Assembly: GCF_003323735.1 (NCBI RefSeq)
Contig: NZ_QOIM01000045.1
Span: forward strand, 108,364 to 172,363
DNA from: Streptomyces reniochalinae
GTDB taxonomy: Bacteria > Actinomycetota > Actinomycetes > Streptomycetales > Streptomycetaceae
DNA: 64,000 bases
Direction: 5' to 3'
Shown here in pieces: positions 1-8,969 of the stretch. The notes below the pieces were generated by a model that was given only the letters and a program-made list of their open reading frames with translations, was not told the DNA's origin and searched no databases. How positions within the stretch are numbered: position 1 is the first letter of the stretch; each line of letters opens with the position of its first letter. Made by a program: the position numbers and the translations under genes.

Positions 1-831
1 GACAGCGACGAGGAACCGGCGCTGGGACGCCGGATCACCGCGCTGGCCCGGCACGTCGAGGACGTGCCCCAGGGCCCGCCCGGCCGTCCCGAGGACGCGG
101 GGCGGGTGGACGAGCCCGCGGACACGTCCCTGCCGCCGGTCGACTCCGGTGCCTACCGCCCCGCGGCCGGTGGCGCGGCCGGGCTGGTACTGGCCGGGTG
201 GGGCGCGCTCGCCGCCCGGCGGCGGATACGCGAGGGCACAGGTCTCACTGCCTCGCTGCCGCGGATCCCGGCGGCCTGGGCCGTCCCCGAGGCGGGAGGA
301 CGGGACGCGCCCGCCCGTCCGCGCCGCCGCTGGCTCCGCCGGACCGCGGGGCGGGAACTCAACGAACTCGCCGCCGCGTTCGCCGCGGCCGAGGGGGGAC
401 TCGACAAGGCCGCCAGGGGCCACGTGTGGGCCTGCCTGGACGCGGCGGTGCTCCTGCTCGACCGGCAGGGCGACGGACGGATCGACGCGGACGCGGACAG
501 GGGCGACCTCGCGGCCGCGCTCGCGCTGGTCCGGGCGGGCCGGGCGGCACTCGGCGGGAGCGGCCGGCAGGCGGTGCGGCGCCGGCTGTGCTCCGTCAAC
601 CCGCTGCACGGCACCTACGAGCCCGCCGGGCGCGCGGCCGGGTGTGCGGCCTGCCGCGCGGCGGCCGCCGGGCCCGATCGGGCGCGCGGCCTGCTGCTGC
701 CGGGGACCGACGGCGCTCCGGTGCCCTACCGCGAGTCGCCGGGCCCGCTCGGCCTTGCCGCCACGAGTGAGGTCCGACACCTCATCGACCACGTCAGGGA
801 GCGCTTCCATGTGTCAGACGTCTCCGGCTGA
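1..831 (+). CDS. Membrane-anchored protein with PLHG and CxxC motifs (left-truncated)
   Basis: The reading frame is open from base 1 and stops at 831, so the real start lies outside the window and the internal GTG at 64 is not the start. The visible 276 residues hold an acidic/proline-rich stretch, one hydrophobic segment (about residues 54-72) followed by Arg residues, a long Ala-rich helical region, and a C-terminal element with Cys197, PLHG at 201-204 and a CxxC pair at 215/218. The next gene repeats this C-terminal layout, so the two are tandem paralogues. The Cys/His spacing could bind a metal, which is inference. It overlaps the next gene by 23 bases, implying co-transcription. I do not recognise a named family; the neighbour's N-terminal half hints at a TPM-like extracytoplasmic domain, which may lie upstream here. 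Confidence 0.72.
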   Translation, partial: DSDEEPALGRRITALARHVEDVPQGPPGRPEDAGRVDEPADTSLPPVDSGAYRPAAGGAAGLVLAGWGALAARRRIREGTGLTASLPRIPAAWAVPEAGGRDAPARPRRRWLRRTAGRELNELAAAFAAAEGGLDKAARGHVWACLDAAVLLLDRQGDGRIDADADRGDLAAALALVRAGRAALGGSGRQAVRRRLCSVNPLHGTYEPAGRAAGCAACRAAAAGPDRARGLLLPGTDGAPVPYRESPGPLGLAATSEVRHLIDHVRERFHVSDVSG

Positions 832-2176
832 CCGCCGCCGTCGGGCGGGCGCTGTGGTGGCAGCGCTGTCCGTGGCGGTCCTCGGCTCGTCCGCGTCCGC
901 GGGGGCCGCCTCGCCGGACGGCTCGCAGGGCGACCGCATCGCGTCCGCCCTGCGCTCCTCCCCGGTGTACGTCGCCGACTCCTACAGGGCGCGGATGTCG
1001 CGGGGCCAGGAGCGTGCGCTGGGCAGGCGGATCGCCAGAAGCGGGCTGCCCATCAAGGTCGTCCTGATGCCGTTCACGGACAAGGGGGGCACAGGGCGGG
1101 ACGCCTGGAGCGGCTCCGCCGAGCAGTTCGCCGCCGTCATGCACGAGGAACTGGCGCGTGGCGACGAGGAGTTCATCCTGCTCACCAACTCCGGCTGGGA
1201 CGAGGAACGTTCCCTGGAAGGCCACGAGTGGCCCGACGAGGAGCGGTACGAGGCCCGGTACGCGGCCTGGGCCGTCGGCGAACTCGACAGCATGCGCACG
1301 AAGGGCTTCGCCGCGCGCTTCTCCCGCGCGGTCGACCTCACGGCCGAGGGCGACGGCATGCGCGTCTACGAGAGGGCGCGGGAGAAGGCGCGCGAGAAGG
1401 ACCCGCCGCAGGACGCGGCGCCGTCCGGGAAACCGGCGGCCGCGGACGGCGAGGGCCCAGGTGTTCAGGCCGCCGCCGCGGCCTTCCTCGCGGGAGGGGC
1501 GACCGTACTGGTGCTCGGCGTGGCCGCCCTGCTGTGGTGGCGGGCGCGGCGGGCCGCCGTGCTCCCCGCGGCGGGGCCGCGGTCGGTGTTCGCCACCGCT
1601 CGCGGCGAGCAGGCCGGCGCGCTGCGCGACCGGGTACGCGAGGAGGTCGTCCGCCTGGGGGAGGACGTGTCCGGGCGCGAAGCCGCGGACGGTGGCGCTG
1701 ACGGGGCGCGCCGCGCCCTGGACGCGTACGAGGCGGCCACGACGGTGCTGGACGCGGCCGAGGGCCTCGCCGACCTGGCAGGGGCCCTCGCACTGGTCGA
1801 GGAGGGCCGGGCCGCGCTGCGCGCCTCCGCCAAGCGGGGCACGCGGGCGGCCGGGAGTCGTGGGGTGCTGCCGCTGTGCTTCTTCCATCCGCTGCACGGG
1901 CGTGGCGTGCGGCGGGTCCGCTGGCGCCCGCTCGGGCAGCGCGAACCGCTGCGCGTGGCCGCGTGCCACGAGTGCGCCGAGGCGGTCCGTGCACACCGCC
2001 CGCCCGAGGTGCTGAGGGCACCAGACGGCGACCGTGACGTGCCCTACTTCGAGATCTCCCCGGAACGGAGCCTGTGGGCCGCCACCGGCTACGGCTCCTT
2101 GACGGCCGGTCCGCTGGCCGTCCGCGTCCAGCGGGGCGACTTCACCCGCGCGGCGGCGAACCGGGCCCGTGCTTAG
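809..2176 (+). CDS. Secreted/membrane-anchored protein, paralogue of the upstream gene
   Basis: The ATG at 809 follows an AGGGAG ribosome-binding site near 795 and gives 455 residues; the open frame extends further upstream, but that part overlaps the previous gene and is not needed. An Arg-rich start and hydrophobic core (about residues 8-35, ending SASAGAA) form a signal peptide. An extracytoplasmic domain of about 170 residues follows, then an acidic/basic linker and a transmembrane segment (about 220-245, ending in Trp-Trp-Arg-Ala-Arg). The cytoplasmic part carries Cys357, PLHG at 361-364 and CxxC at 386/389, matching the upstream protein. The N-terminal domain resembles TPM-type domains in topology only. 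Function is unknown; a role in envelope sensing or repair is speculation. Confidence 0.75.
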   Translation: MCQTSPADRRRRAGAVVAALSVAVLGSSASAGAASPDGSQGDRIASALRSSPVYVADSYRARMSRGQERALGRRIARSGLPIKVVLMPFTDKGGTGRDAWSGSAEQFAAVMHEELARGDEEFILLTNSGWDEERSLEGHEWPDEERYEARYAAWAVGELDSMRTKGFAARFSRAVDLTAEGDGMRVYERAREKAREKDPPQDAAPSGKPAAADGEGPGVQAAAAAFLAGGATVLVLGVAALLWWRARRAAVLPAAGPRSVFATARGEQAGALRDRVREEVVRLGEDVSGREAADGGADGARRALDAYEAATTVLDAAEGLADLAGALALVEEGRAALRASAKRGTRAAGSRGVLPLCFFHPLHGRGVRRVRWRPLGQREPLRVAACHECAEAVRAHRPPEVLRAPDGDRDVPYFEISPERSLWAATGYGSLTAGPLAVRVQRGDFTRAAANRARA

Positions 2177-2276
2177 GGCTTTCCCCGCGGGCTCCGGTGA
2201 CGGGGGTGCCACTGCCCGTGCTCCGGCCAGGGGGTGCCACCGCCCGCGGGCGTGCGGTGCGGTCCGCGGGCGGACG

Positions 2277-2313
2277 CCCCGGCGCCCCCGGACGGGGGCC
2301 GGGGGCGCCGGGG
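2277..2313. terminator. Convergent bidirectional terminator hairpin
   Basis: A perfect 15-bp GC stem (2277-2291 with 2299-2313) and a 7-base loop sit between two convergent genes ending at 2176 and 2321. There is no U-tract, as is usual for Streptomyces terminators. Confidence 0.6.
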
Positions 2314-2320
2314 CCGGGGA

Positions 2321-4348
2321 TCAGCCGGCTGTGCGCCTGATCCGCCGCTCCCAGGCCCGGGAGAAGACCTCGGTCTCCCCGTCCCAGCAGGTGACCTCGT
2401 TCACGGCGATGAAGTCGGTCTCGTCGGCGCGGAGTTCGGAGCGGGTGCGCAGGCGGGCGTGCCAGCCCAAGTCCCGGCGGCGCAGTCCGACCTCCCACTC
2501 GGAGACGGCGCGGGCGCTGAGCGGGTCGCCTTCGTCGATGACGTAGGTCTCCAGGGCGTTCTCGGTGAACTCCAGCCCGTCCGGGTAGATGCGGGTGCCG
2601 CCGTAGCGGGGGTCGACCTCCAGCCGCCACCGGCCGGCGGCGACGTCGCGCACCACGCGCCTCTCGGGCCGCTGGGTGCCGCCCTCGGCGTCCGGGTAGC
2701 GCACACCGAGGGGTTCGGCCTGCTCGGGTTCCCCGAACCGGATCGCGGGGGCGCCCTCGTCGGCGGCCGGGTTCCTCACGGGCAGTTCCAGCGCGCTGTG
2801 TGAGGGGTCGAGCACCCAGCCCGCCTCGCTGCCCGGCTGGGGCCAGATCCAGGGCCAGTAGGCGGAGGAGAGCGCGATCCTGATGCGGTGCCCGGCGGGG
2901 AACGCGTGGCCGATGCCGTTGAGTTCGAAGCCGACGTCCTCCGTCGCTCCGGGCTCCCACTCCACCACGCGGTCGCGTCCGTGCCGGGCCGAGAGGTTGA
3001 GTACGCCCCGGGTCACCAGGGTGGAGGAGCCGTCGGGCGCTACGTCGCAGACGCGCGCGACGACCTGGCCGCGGGGGACCTGGCTGGTGAGGCGCAGCCG
3101 CACCCGCGGCCGTCCCAGTACCTCCACGCGCCCGTCCAGCACCGCGGAGTCGAAGCAGACGGAGCGCCCGTCCTCCTCGCGCTGGTCGGGCGGCAGGTCG
3201 GCCTCGTTCCCGAACGGGAAGAAGCGCCCCGCGTCCACCCCGGTGTGCTGGGGCGAGCGCACCACGAACGGGCCGCTGCCCGGCAGCTCGTACGGCGTCA
3301 TGGTGACGGCGGGTGAGGGCCACTCCCGGTCGCCCACCCAGCGCCCTTCGAGCTGTTCGTAGACCGTCGCCGGCGGGTGCGACTCGCTGATCCACGAGCG
3401 CAGCAGCGGCTCGTCCATGACGCCGGTGTCCTCGTTCTTGAGCCACCGGTCCCACCAGCGCAGCGTCTCCTGGAGGAAGCCGATGGCGGGTCCTGGCGGC
3501 AGGCCGCGGTCCGGGTACTGGTGCGACCAGGGGCCGATCAGCCCGCGTACCGGAGCGCCGCTCGCGCCGGGCAGGTGTTCGACGAGCCGCAGCACGGTGT
3601 CGCGGTAGGGGTCGTGCCAGCCGCCGACCGCGAGGACGGCCGCGTCGACGGCTGCGTAGTTCTCGCAGGCGCTGCCGTGCCGCCAGTAGTCGTCGCGGGT
3701 CTGGTGGTCCAGCCAGGTGTGGATGAACGGGTCGATCGCCTCCAGGCGGCGCAGCCACATCTCCCGCCAGGCGTCGCCGACCTGCGCGGGGTCCGGCGGG
3801 CGTGAGGCGAAGGCGAGCATGGTGGAGGCCCAGGCGTGCATGTCCACGGCCAGCACGGAGCCGCCCATGTAGTGCACGTCGTTGTCGTAGCGGTCGTCCG
3901 AGGAGCAGACGGTGACGATCGCCTTGAGGGCTTCGGGGGCGCGCGCGGCCAGCTGGAGGCTGTTGAAGCCGCCCCAGGAGATGCCGAACATGCCGACCCC
4001 GCCGCTGGACCAGGGCTGGGCGGCCAGCCAGGCGATGACGGCCTCGCCGTCGGCGAGCTCGCGCTCGTCGTACTCGTCGCCGGGCAGCCCCTCGGCGTTG
4101 CCGTGGCCGCGCACGTCGACGCGGACGGAGGCGTAGCCGTGCCCCGCGTACCAGGGGTGGCGCTGGGCGTCGCGCGGGGCCGTCCAGTCGCTCAGCCGGT
4201 AGGGGAGGTACTCCAGGAGCACGGGGACGGGCTCCTCGGTGACGGGCCGCCACACGCGCGCGTACAGATGTTCGCCGGTCGGCGTGGGAATCCACAGGTC
4301 CTCACGGACGACGCGGTACGGGAACTGTTCAGGGGTGCGGATGTGCAT
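2321..4348 (-). CDS. CocE/NonD family alpha/beta hydrolase (S15 peptidase-like)
   Basis: This 675-residue protein begins MHIRTPEQFP at 4348; the frame runs about 40 codons further upstream, but that part is low-complexity and non-conserved. It has the X-Pro dipeptidyl-peptidase S15 layout: an alpha/beta-hydrolase N-terminal half with the nucleophile elbow GISWGG (Ser124), an RVDVRGHGNAEG strand-turn typical of CocE esterases, and a C-terminal jelly-roll domain. Family members cleave esters, beta-lactam amides or X-Pro dipeptides; the substrate cannot be read from sequence. There is no signal peptide, so it is probably cytoplasmic. The start has no good Shine-Dalgarno match and may be leaderless. 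The same-strand peptide transporter ends 144 bases upstream, so a peptide-related role is possible. Confidence 0.85.
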   Translation of the reverse strand: MHIRTPEQFPYRVVREDLWIPTPTGEHLYARVWRPVTEEPVPVLLEYLPYRLSDWTAPRDAQRHPWYAGHGYASVRVDVRGHGNAEGLPGDEYDERELADGEAVIAWLAAQPWSSGGVGMFGISWGGFNSLQLAARAPEALKAIVTVCSSDDRYDNDVHYMGGSVLAVDMHAWASTMLAFASRPPDPAQVGDAWREMWLRRLEAIDPFIHTWLDHQTRDDYWRHGSACENYAAVDAAVLAVGGWHDPYRDTVLRLVEHLPGASGAPVRGLIGPWSHQYPDRGLPPGPAIGFLQETLRWWDRWLKNEDTGVMDEPLLRSWISESHPPATVYEQLEGRWVGDREWPSPAVTMTPYELPGSGPFVVRSPQHTGVDAGRFFPFGNEADLPPDQREEDGRSVCFDSAVLDGRVEVLGRPRVRLRLTSQVPRGQVVARVCDVAPDGSSTLVTRGVLNLSARHGRDRVVEWEPGATEDVGFELNGIGHAFPAGHRIRIALSSAYWPWIWPQPGSEAGWVLDPSHSALELPVRNPAADEGAPAIRFGEPEQAEPLGVRYPDAEGGTQRPERRVVRDVAAGRWRLEVDPRYGGTRIYPDGLEFTENALETYVIDEGDPLSARAVSEWEVGLRRRDLGWHARLRTRSELRADETDFIAVNEVTCWDGETEVFSRAWERRIRRTAG

Positions 4349-4492
4349 AGCTGTAAATCTTCGGACATGTGCGGAAGGTTTCCGGGCACCGGGGGTCGGC
4401 CGGGCGACGCGTCCGGCGGTTCGGGCGCACGGGGGCGGTGTGGCGGACCCGGCGCCCGTACGCCCCGGCACGGCGTCGGCCGCCGTGCGTGC

Positions 4493-6055
4493 TCAGTGGA
4501 TCGGGTGCATGGTGCGGCGCAGCCACGGGGCCACGGCGAGGACGGCGAGCCCGACGACGACGGCGACGGCGCCGTTGAGCGTGAAGTAGAGGCTGTCCGC
4601 GATCCGCCCGTAGAACTTCACCGTCTGCGCCTGGACGCCGGTGGCCAGGGCGAGTGAGAGGAACCACAGGGCGAGCGCCTGGCTGCTGAAGGCCGCCGGC
4701 GCCAGCTTGCTCGTCGCCGACAAACCGGTGGACTCCAGCAGCACGTCACCGACGCCGATGAACAGCACCGCCAGCACGATCCACACCAGGCTGATCTGCC
4801 AGCCGTCCCCCGACTTGCCCAGCAGGACGGGGACGAGCACGAGGAAGCCGAGGCCGCCCAGCAGCACGCCGAACGCCAGCTTGTTCGAGGCCTGCGGCTG
4901 CCGCGGCCCCATCCGCTGCCAGGCGCCCGCGATGAACGGCGCGGAGAGCACCGAGACGGCTCCCAGCGCCGAGCTGATCCAGCTGGAGGGCGCGTGGTAG
5001 CCGAAGACGCTGGTGTTCACGTGGTTGTCCGTGAGCAGCACCAGGACCGTGTACGACTGGAAGAGCACGAAGTTGAACGCGACGGAGGCCAGCCACAGCA
5101 CGAGGAAGGGCCGCAGCCTTCCCCGCTCCCGCGGCGTCACCCGGGGGCTGCGCCACATGACGGCGAAGTAGGCGACGGGCGCCGCCATCGACACGTACGT
5201 CAGCGTGTCCACGAAGCCGGACAGCGTCAGCGCGCCCCCGAGCGACAGCGCCACGCACGCCACGGCCACCACCACGAGACCGGCCGCGATCAGCCACACC
5301 GCGCGGCGCATGGCGGCGGGCGGCAGCGCGAACTCGGCGCCCTCCTTGCGTCCCGCCAGGTGCCGGCGCCCTGCGACGTACTGGATGATGCCGAACGTCA
5401 TGCCGACGGCAGCGGCGGAGAAGCCCCAGTGCCAGTCGATGTCCTCGCCCAGCAGCCCCGTGACGATCGGGCCGAGGAAGGCGCCGATGTTGATGCTCAT
5501 GTAGTAGAGCGAGAAGCCGGCGTCCCTGCGCTCGTCGGTGGCGGAGTAGAGCTTGCCGACCATGGCGGCGACGTTCGGCTTGAGCATGCCCGTGCCGGCG
5601 CTGATCAGCCCCAGGCCGATCCAGGTGGAGGCGGCGGCGGGAACCGCCATCGCGTAGTGGCCGCAGGCGATGAGCAGGGCCCCGTAGAGGACCGAGCGGT
5701 AGGAGCCGAGCATCCGGTCGGCGATCCAGCCGCCCGCCACCGACAGCAGGTAGACCAGGGTGCTGTAGCCGGCCGCGACGGAGGCGGCGGCGCCGGGGTC
5801 CATGCCCAGGCCCCCGTCTGCCGCGGTGGCGGAGAAGAAGAGCACCAGGATGGCCTGCATGCCCAGGAACGAGAACCGTTCCCAGATCTCCAGCCCCGAC
5901 AGGGGGAGCAGCCCGCGGGGGTGCCCCAGGAAGTCACGCCCGGTGGGCGCCGCGTCGCCGGGCCCCGCGGTGTTCGCGGGCCCGCCGGGGGACGTAGGGT
6001 TTGCGCCTCCGTCCTGTCCGTGCGGCGTCGGGTCCTGGCTGGATCTGGGGGACAC
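4493..6055 (-). CDS. POT/PTR2 family proton-dependent oligopeptide transporter
   Basis: The GTG at 6055 has an AGGAG site 8 bases upstream (6064-6068) and gives 520 residues; the longer upstream frame lacks this support. After a Pro/Gly-rich cytoplasmic tail of about 45 residues comes the family signature ExxERF (EIWERF, residues 56-61) at the start of helix 1, then about 14 hydrophobic segments. The family motif on helices 4-5 is visible as GTGMLKPNVAAMVG followed by FSLYYMSINIGAFLGP. POT carriers import di- and tripeptides with protons through the cytoplasmic membrane. It is divergent from the polyprenyl synthase gene across a 303-base gap. Specificity within the family is not determined. 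Confidence 0.92.
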   Translation of the reverse strand: MSPRSSQDPTPHGQDGGANPTSPGGPANTAGPGDAAPTGRDFLGHPRGLLPLSGLEIWERFSFLGMQAILVLFFSATAADGGLGMDPGAAASVAAGYSTLVYLLSVAGGWIADRMLGSYRSVLYGALLIACGHYAMAVPAAASTWIGLGLISAGTGMLKPNVAAMVGKLYSATDERRDAGFSLYYMSINIGAFLGPIVTGLLGEDIDWHWGFSAAAVGMTFGIIQYVAGRRHLAGRKEGAEFALPPAAMRRAVWLIAAGLVVVAVACVALSLGGALTLSGFVDTLTYVSMAAPVAYFAVMWRSPRVTPRERGRLRPFLVLWLASVAFNFVLFQSYTVLVLLTDNHVNTSVFGYHAPSSWISSALGAVSVLSAPFIAGAWQRMGPRQPQASNKLAFGVLLGGLGFLVLVPVLLGKSGDGWQISLVWIVLAVLFIGVGDVLLESTGLSATSKLAPAAFSSQALALWFLSLALATGVQAQTVKFYGRIADSLYFTLNGAVAVVVGLAVLAVAPWLRRTMHPIH

Positions 6056-6358
6056 GGGTGGTGCTCCTGACACGTTCGGCGATTCGAGTGCCTCTGCTGT
6101 CCCGGACGCTCGGTTGCAAACCGCACCTAACGGGTGATGTGCAACATATCCCGTATATCTCCGCATTGCGCGTCAAGAACGTTCTGCTGGGCAGGCGCCG
6201 ACCGTGATCGTTATGTGACCGGTTACGCTGCCAGGAGAGGGCGGAGGGTGGCCCTCGGCCCACGCGTGCCACCCGCGGTCCGCAAGCGCAACAGCAGTCG
6301 AGCAGCAGTAGGCCATCCGTGCCCGTTCGTTCCACGTACGCAGACAGGAGTACCCCTC
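6056..6358. other. Divergent intergenic region between transporter and polyprenyl synthase genes
   Basis: This 303-base gap should carry promoters for both divergent genes. I see a GTTGCA...TGCAAC inverted repeat (6113-6145) close to the transporter start and a possible -10 (TACGCT, 6224-6229) towards the synthase without a convincing -35. There is no gene, tRNA or repeat element. Confidence 0.5.
6113..6145. promoter_or_regulatory. Candidate operator upstream of the peptide transporter
   Basis: The half-sites GTTGCA (6113-6118) and TGCAAC (6140-6145) are exact inverted copies separated by 21 bases and flanked inside by partly matching CACC/GGTG. They lie 58-90 bases upstream of the transporter start. 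A regulator-binding site is inference. Confidence 0.3.
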
Positions 6359-7372
6359 GTGACCGTCGTCGGGCCCTTCGGGCTGAGCGTGCGGGACCAG
6401 GCTCTCGAAGCCGATGCCTTGTCAGGGTTGGCGGCCGTCGAGGAGGGCCTCATCGAGGCCACCAAGAGCGACGTGCCGTTCATAACGGGAGCCGCCCAGC
6501 ACCTGGTGCGGGCCGGAGGCAAGAGATTCCGGCCGCTGCTGGTGATGCTCGGCGCGCAGTTCGGCGACCCGCACGCGCCCGGTGTCGTCCCCTCGGCGGT
6601 CGTCGTCGAGCTGACCCACCTCGCGACGCTCTACCACGACGACGTCATGGACGAGGCCGACGTGCGGCGCGGAGTGCCCAGCGCCAACGCCAACTGGGAC
6701 AACTCGGTCGCCGTCCTCACCGGTGACTTCCTCTTCTCCCGCGCCTCCCACATACTGGCCGACCTCGGCCCCGAGGCCGTCCGTATCCAGGCCGAGGCGT
6801 TCGAACGCCTGGTCACCGGGCAGATCCTGGAGACGGCAGGGCCCGCTGAGGGCCACGACGCCATCGACCACTACCTCGAGGTCATCGCCGGCAAAACCGG
6901 CTCCCTGATCGCTGTCGCGGGCCGCTTCGGCGCCATGATGTCGGGCGCGGACGAGCGGACCGTCTCGGTGCTCACGCAGTACGGCGAGCGCATCGGCGTC
7001 GCCTTCCAGCTCGCCGACGACGTGCTCGACATCGCCAGCGACGAGCACGAGTCGGGCAAGACCCCCGGCACCGATCTGCGCGAGGGGATCGCCACGCTGC
7101 CGGTCCTCTACGTCAGGGCCCGCGCCGCACGCCCCGAGGCGACCCGCGAGGACCGCGAGCTGTGCGCCCTGCTCGACGGGGACCTCTCCGACGACGCCCG
7201 GCTCGCCGACGCGCTGGCCCGGCTGCGCGCCCACCCGGCGTTGGAGCAGGCCAGACGCACGACCGTCCGCTACGCCGACGAGGCCCGCGAGACGCTGGCG
7301 CCGCTGCCGGACAACGCCGCCAAGGAGGCGCTGGCGGCGCTGTGCACCGCCGTGGTGGACCGGGCGGGCTGA
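6359..7372 (+). CDS. Long-chain polyprenyl diphosphate synthase
   Basis: The GTG at 6359 has an AGGAG site 9-10 bases upstream and gives 337 residues, normal for trans-prenyltransferases. Key motifs are GGKRFRP (53-59, IPP binding), the first Asp-rich motif DDVMD (94-98) with the downstream Arg-Arg of DVRRG, and the second Asp-rich motif DDVLD (220-224). The enzyme condenses IPP units with an allylic diphosphate. Small residues before the first motif (Ala-Thr-Leu-Tyr-His) fit a long-chain synthase. Near a complex I cluster, it most likely makes the menaquinone side chain; chain length is not decidable here. It is a single gene, with 266 bases before the next one. Confidence 0.92.
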   Translation: MTVVGPFGLSVRDQALEADALSGLAAVEEGLIEATKSDVPFITGAAQHLVRAGGKRFRPLLVMLGAQFGDPHAPGVVPSAVVVELTHLATLYHDDVMDEADVRRGVPSANANWDNSVAVLTGDFLFSRASHILADLGPEAVRIQAEAFERLVTGQILETAGPAEGHDAIDHYLEVIAGKTGSLIAVAGRFGAMMSGADERTVSVLTQYGERIGVAFQLADDVLDIASDEHESGKTPGTDLREGIATLPVLYVRARAARPEATREDRELCALLDGDLSDDARLADALARLRAHPALEQARRTTVRYADEARETLAPLPDNAAKEALAALCTAVVDRAG

Positions 7373-7638
7373 CGGTTTCTCACCCCCCTGGCGCTCTCGT
7401 GCGGGCCGAACTGGGCCGCGCCGCCCCTGAGATGACTCGTGCGGGCGGCAACCGAAAGGCGGAGGACGCGTCATCCCGGGGGAGTAGCGCGATCTGCCTC
7501 CGGCGGTTGACGCGGCGGAGCGGGGGATTTGTTGCGATAGGAGAGCCCACCCCGCACCGATTCGGGTGAGAATGGCGGCGAGGGGTGGACGAGTGCGACC
7601 TTTTCAGCCGCCGCCGATCACGGAGGTAGGACAGACAG

Positions 7639-8913
7639 ATGGCACAGATCCAACCGAGGAGTTCCCGGCGCAGGATGGTGCGCTACGGCGTGCCGGTCGC
7701 GGTCGCCGGGGTCGCCGCCGCGACCGTCGGCCTGGTGCCCGCGCTCGCCAGCTCCGGTGATCCCGACCTGCCGAAGGTCAGCGCGGAGGAGCTGGTCACC
7801 AAGATGGCCAAGGCAGATGTCGAACACCTGTCCGGAACGGTGAAGGTCAACACCGATCTGGGCCTGCCCTCACTGCCGGGCGGCTCGGACGGCGGCTCCG
7901 GCGGCGGCTTCGGCGGTCCGCACGGCCCGGGCGACCGCGCCGGGGACGGGAAGAGCGAGAAGCCCGACGTCTCCCCGGGCTCCGAACTGACGAAGCTCGC
8001 CTCCGGCGAGCACACCCTCCGCTTCGCCGCGGCAGGTCCCGACAAGCAGCGCGTCTCCGTCCTGGAGTCCGCCGGCGAGTACAGCCTCGTCCACAACGGA
8101 CGCCACCTGTGGGCGTACGACAGCGCGGCCAACGCCGCCTGGCACTCCACGGCGCCGAAGGGCGCGCACGGCAAGAAGGGGAAGGGCGACGACGCGGCCG
8201 GCCCGGCCTCCGGCGTGACGCCCGGATCGCTCACCCCGCAGCAGGCCGCGCAGCAGGCGCTCAAGGCCGTCGGCAAGTCCACCTCCGTGACGGTCGATGG
8301 CACCGCGAAGGTCGCGGGGCGCGACGCCTACCAGCTCGTCATCGAGCCCAAGGGTGCGCCGGAGTCCACCATCGAGTCCGTCCGGATAGCCGTCGACGCC
8401 GACAAGGGGCTGCCGCTGAAGTTCACCCTCACCCCCAAGGAGGGCGACAAGCCGGCCGTCGAGGTGGCCTACACCAAGATCGACTTCGGCAGTCCCGACC
8501 CGGACGACTTCGCCTTCACCCCGCCGAAGGGCGCCGACGTCACCGAGGCGAAGCCGCACCGGGGTTCCGCTCCCGGCGGCGCCCCGAAGGCCCCCGGGGG
8601 ACTGGCCGGGCTCTCCGGAGCGAAGATCGTCAACGAGAGCGCAGGCGACTGGTCCAAGGTCGCCAAGATCGACACCGGGATGCCGGGCGGTCTCGGCCCC
8701 GCGGCCGCGGGCGGGAAGTCCGGCGGCGGGAGCGGCGAGCAGGCCCAGAAGCTGCTGGACGGCTTCACCGAGAAGGCCGAGGGCGACTTCGGCACCGGCA
8801 GGGTCATCAGCACCCGCCTGGTCAACGCCCTGCTGACCGACGACGGCGACCTCTACGTCGGAGCCGTCACCAAGGAAGGTCTCGTGAAGGCCGCCAACCA
8901 GGCGGCCGGGTAA
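7639..8913 (+). CDS. LolA-like membrane-anchored protein
   Basis: The ATG at 7639 follows GGAGGTAGGA (7621-7630) and gives 424 residues. A twin-Arg/Lys-rich start (RSSRRRMVRYG) and one hydrophobic segment (about 18-38) indicate an uncleaved anchor or signal peptide. The body has the LolA/RseB-type half-barrel pattern: repeated short strands such as HLWAYDSAANAAW and VAYTKIDFGSPDPDDFAFTPP. Two Gly/Ser-rich inserts (about 75-110 and 310-335) are species-type linkers. In Gram-positive bacteria such proteins sit outside the membrane and bind lipid or act as envelope-stress co-factors; the ligand is unknown. The ABC exporter genes follow after 56 bases on the same strand, suggesting a common envelope function. 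Confidence 0.8.
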   Translation: MAQIQPRSSRRRMVRYGVPVAVAGVAAATVGLVPALASSGDPDLPKVSAEELVTKMAKADVEHLSGTVKVNTDLGLPSLPGGSDGGSGGGFGGPHGPGDRAGDGKSEKPDVSPGSELTKLASGEHTLRFAAAGPDKQRVSVLESAGEYSLVHNGRHLWAYDSAANAAWHSTAPKGAHGKKGKGDDAAGPASGVTPGSLTPQQAAQQALKAVGKSTSVTVDGTAKVAGRDAYQLVIEPKGAPESTIESVRIAVDADKGLPLKFTLTPKEGDKPAVEVAYTKIDFGSPDPDDFAFTPPKGADVTEAKPHRGSAPGGAPKAPGGLAGLSGAKIVNESAGDWSKVAKIDTGMPGGLGPAAAGGKSGGGSGEQAQKLLDGFTEKAEGDFGTGRVISTRLVNALLTDDGDLYVGAVTKEGLVKAANQAAG

Positions 8914-8969
8914 CCGGTCCTGACGGCCGGCGGCCATCCGCACAGCGACGGCACCAGCGAAGGGGGCAC

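Noticed and set aside
149..808. Long open frame upstream of the second membrane-protein gene
   Set aside because: It overlaps the first gene in another frame, is Arg/Pro/Ser-rich as expected of a GC-rich shadow frame, and has no ribosome-binding site; the ATG at 809 does.
8109..8969. Open frame running into the ABC ATPase gene from upstream
   Set aside because: It lies over the LolA-like gene in another frame. The ATPase clearly starts at ATG 8970 after AGGGGG.
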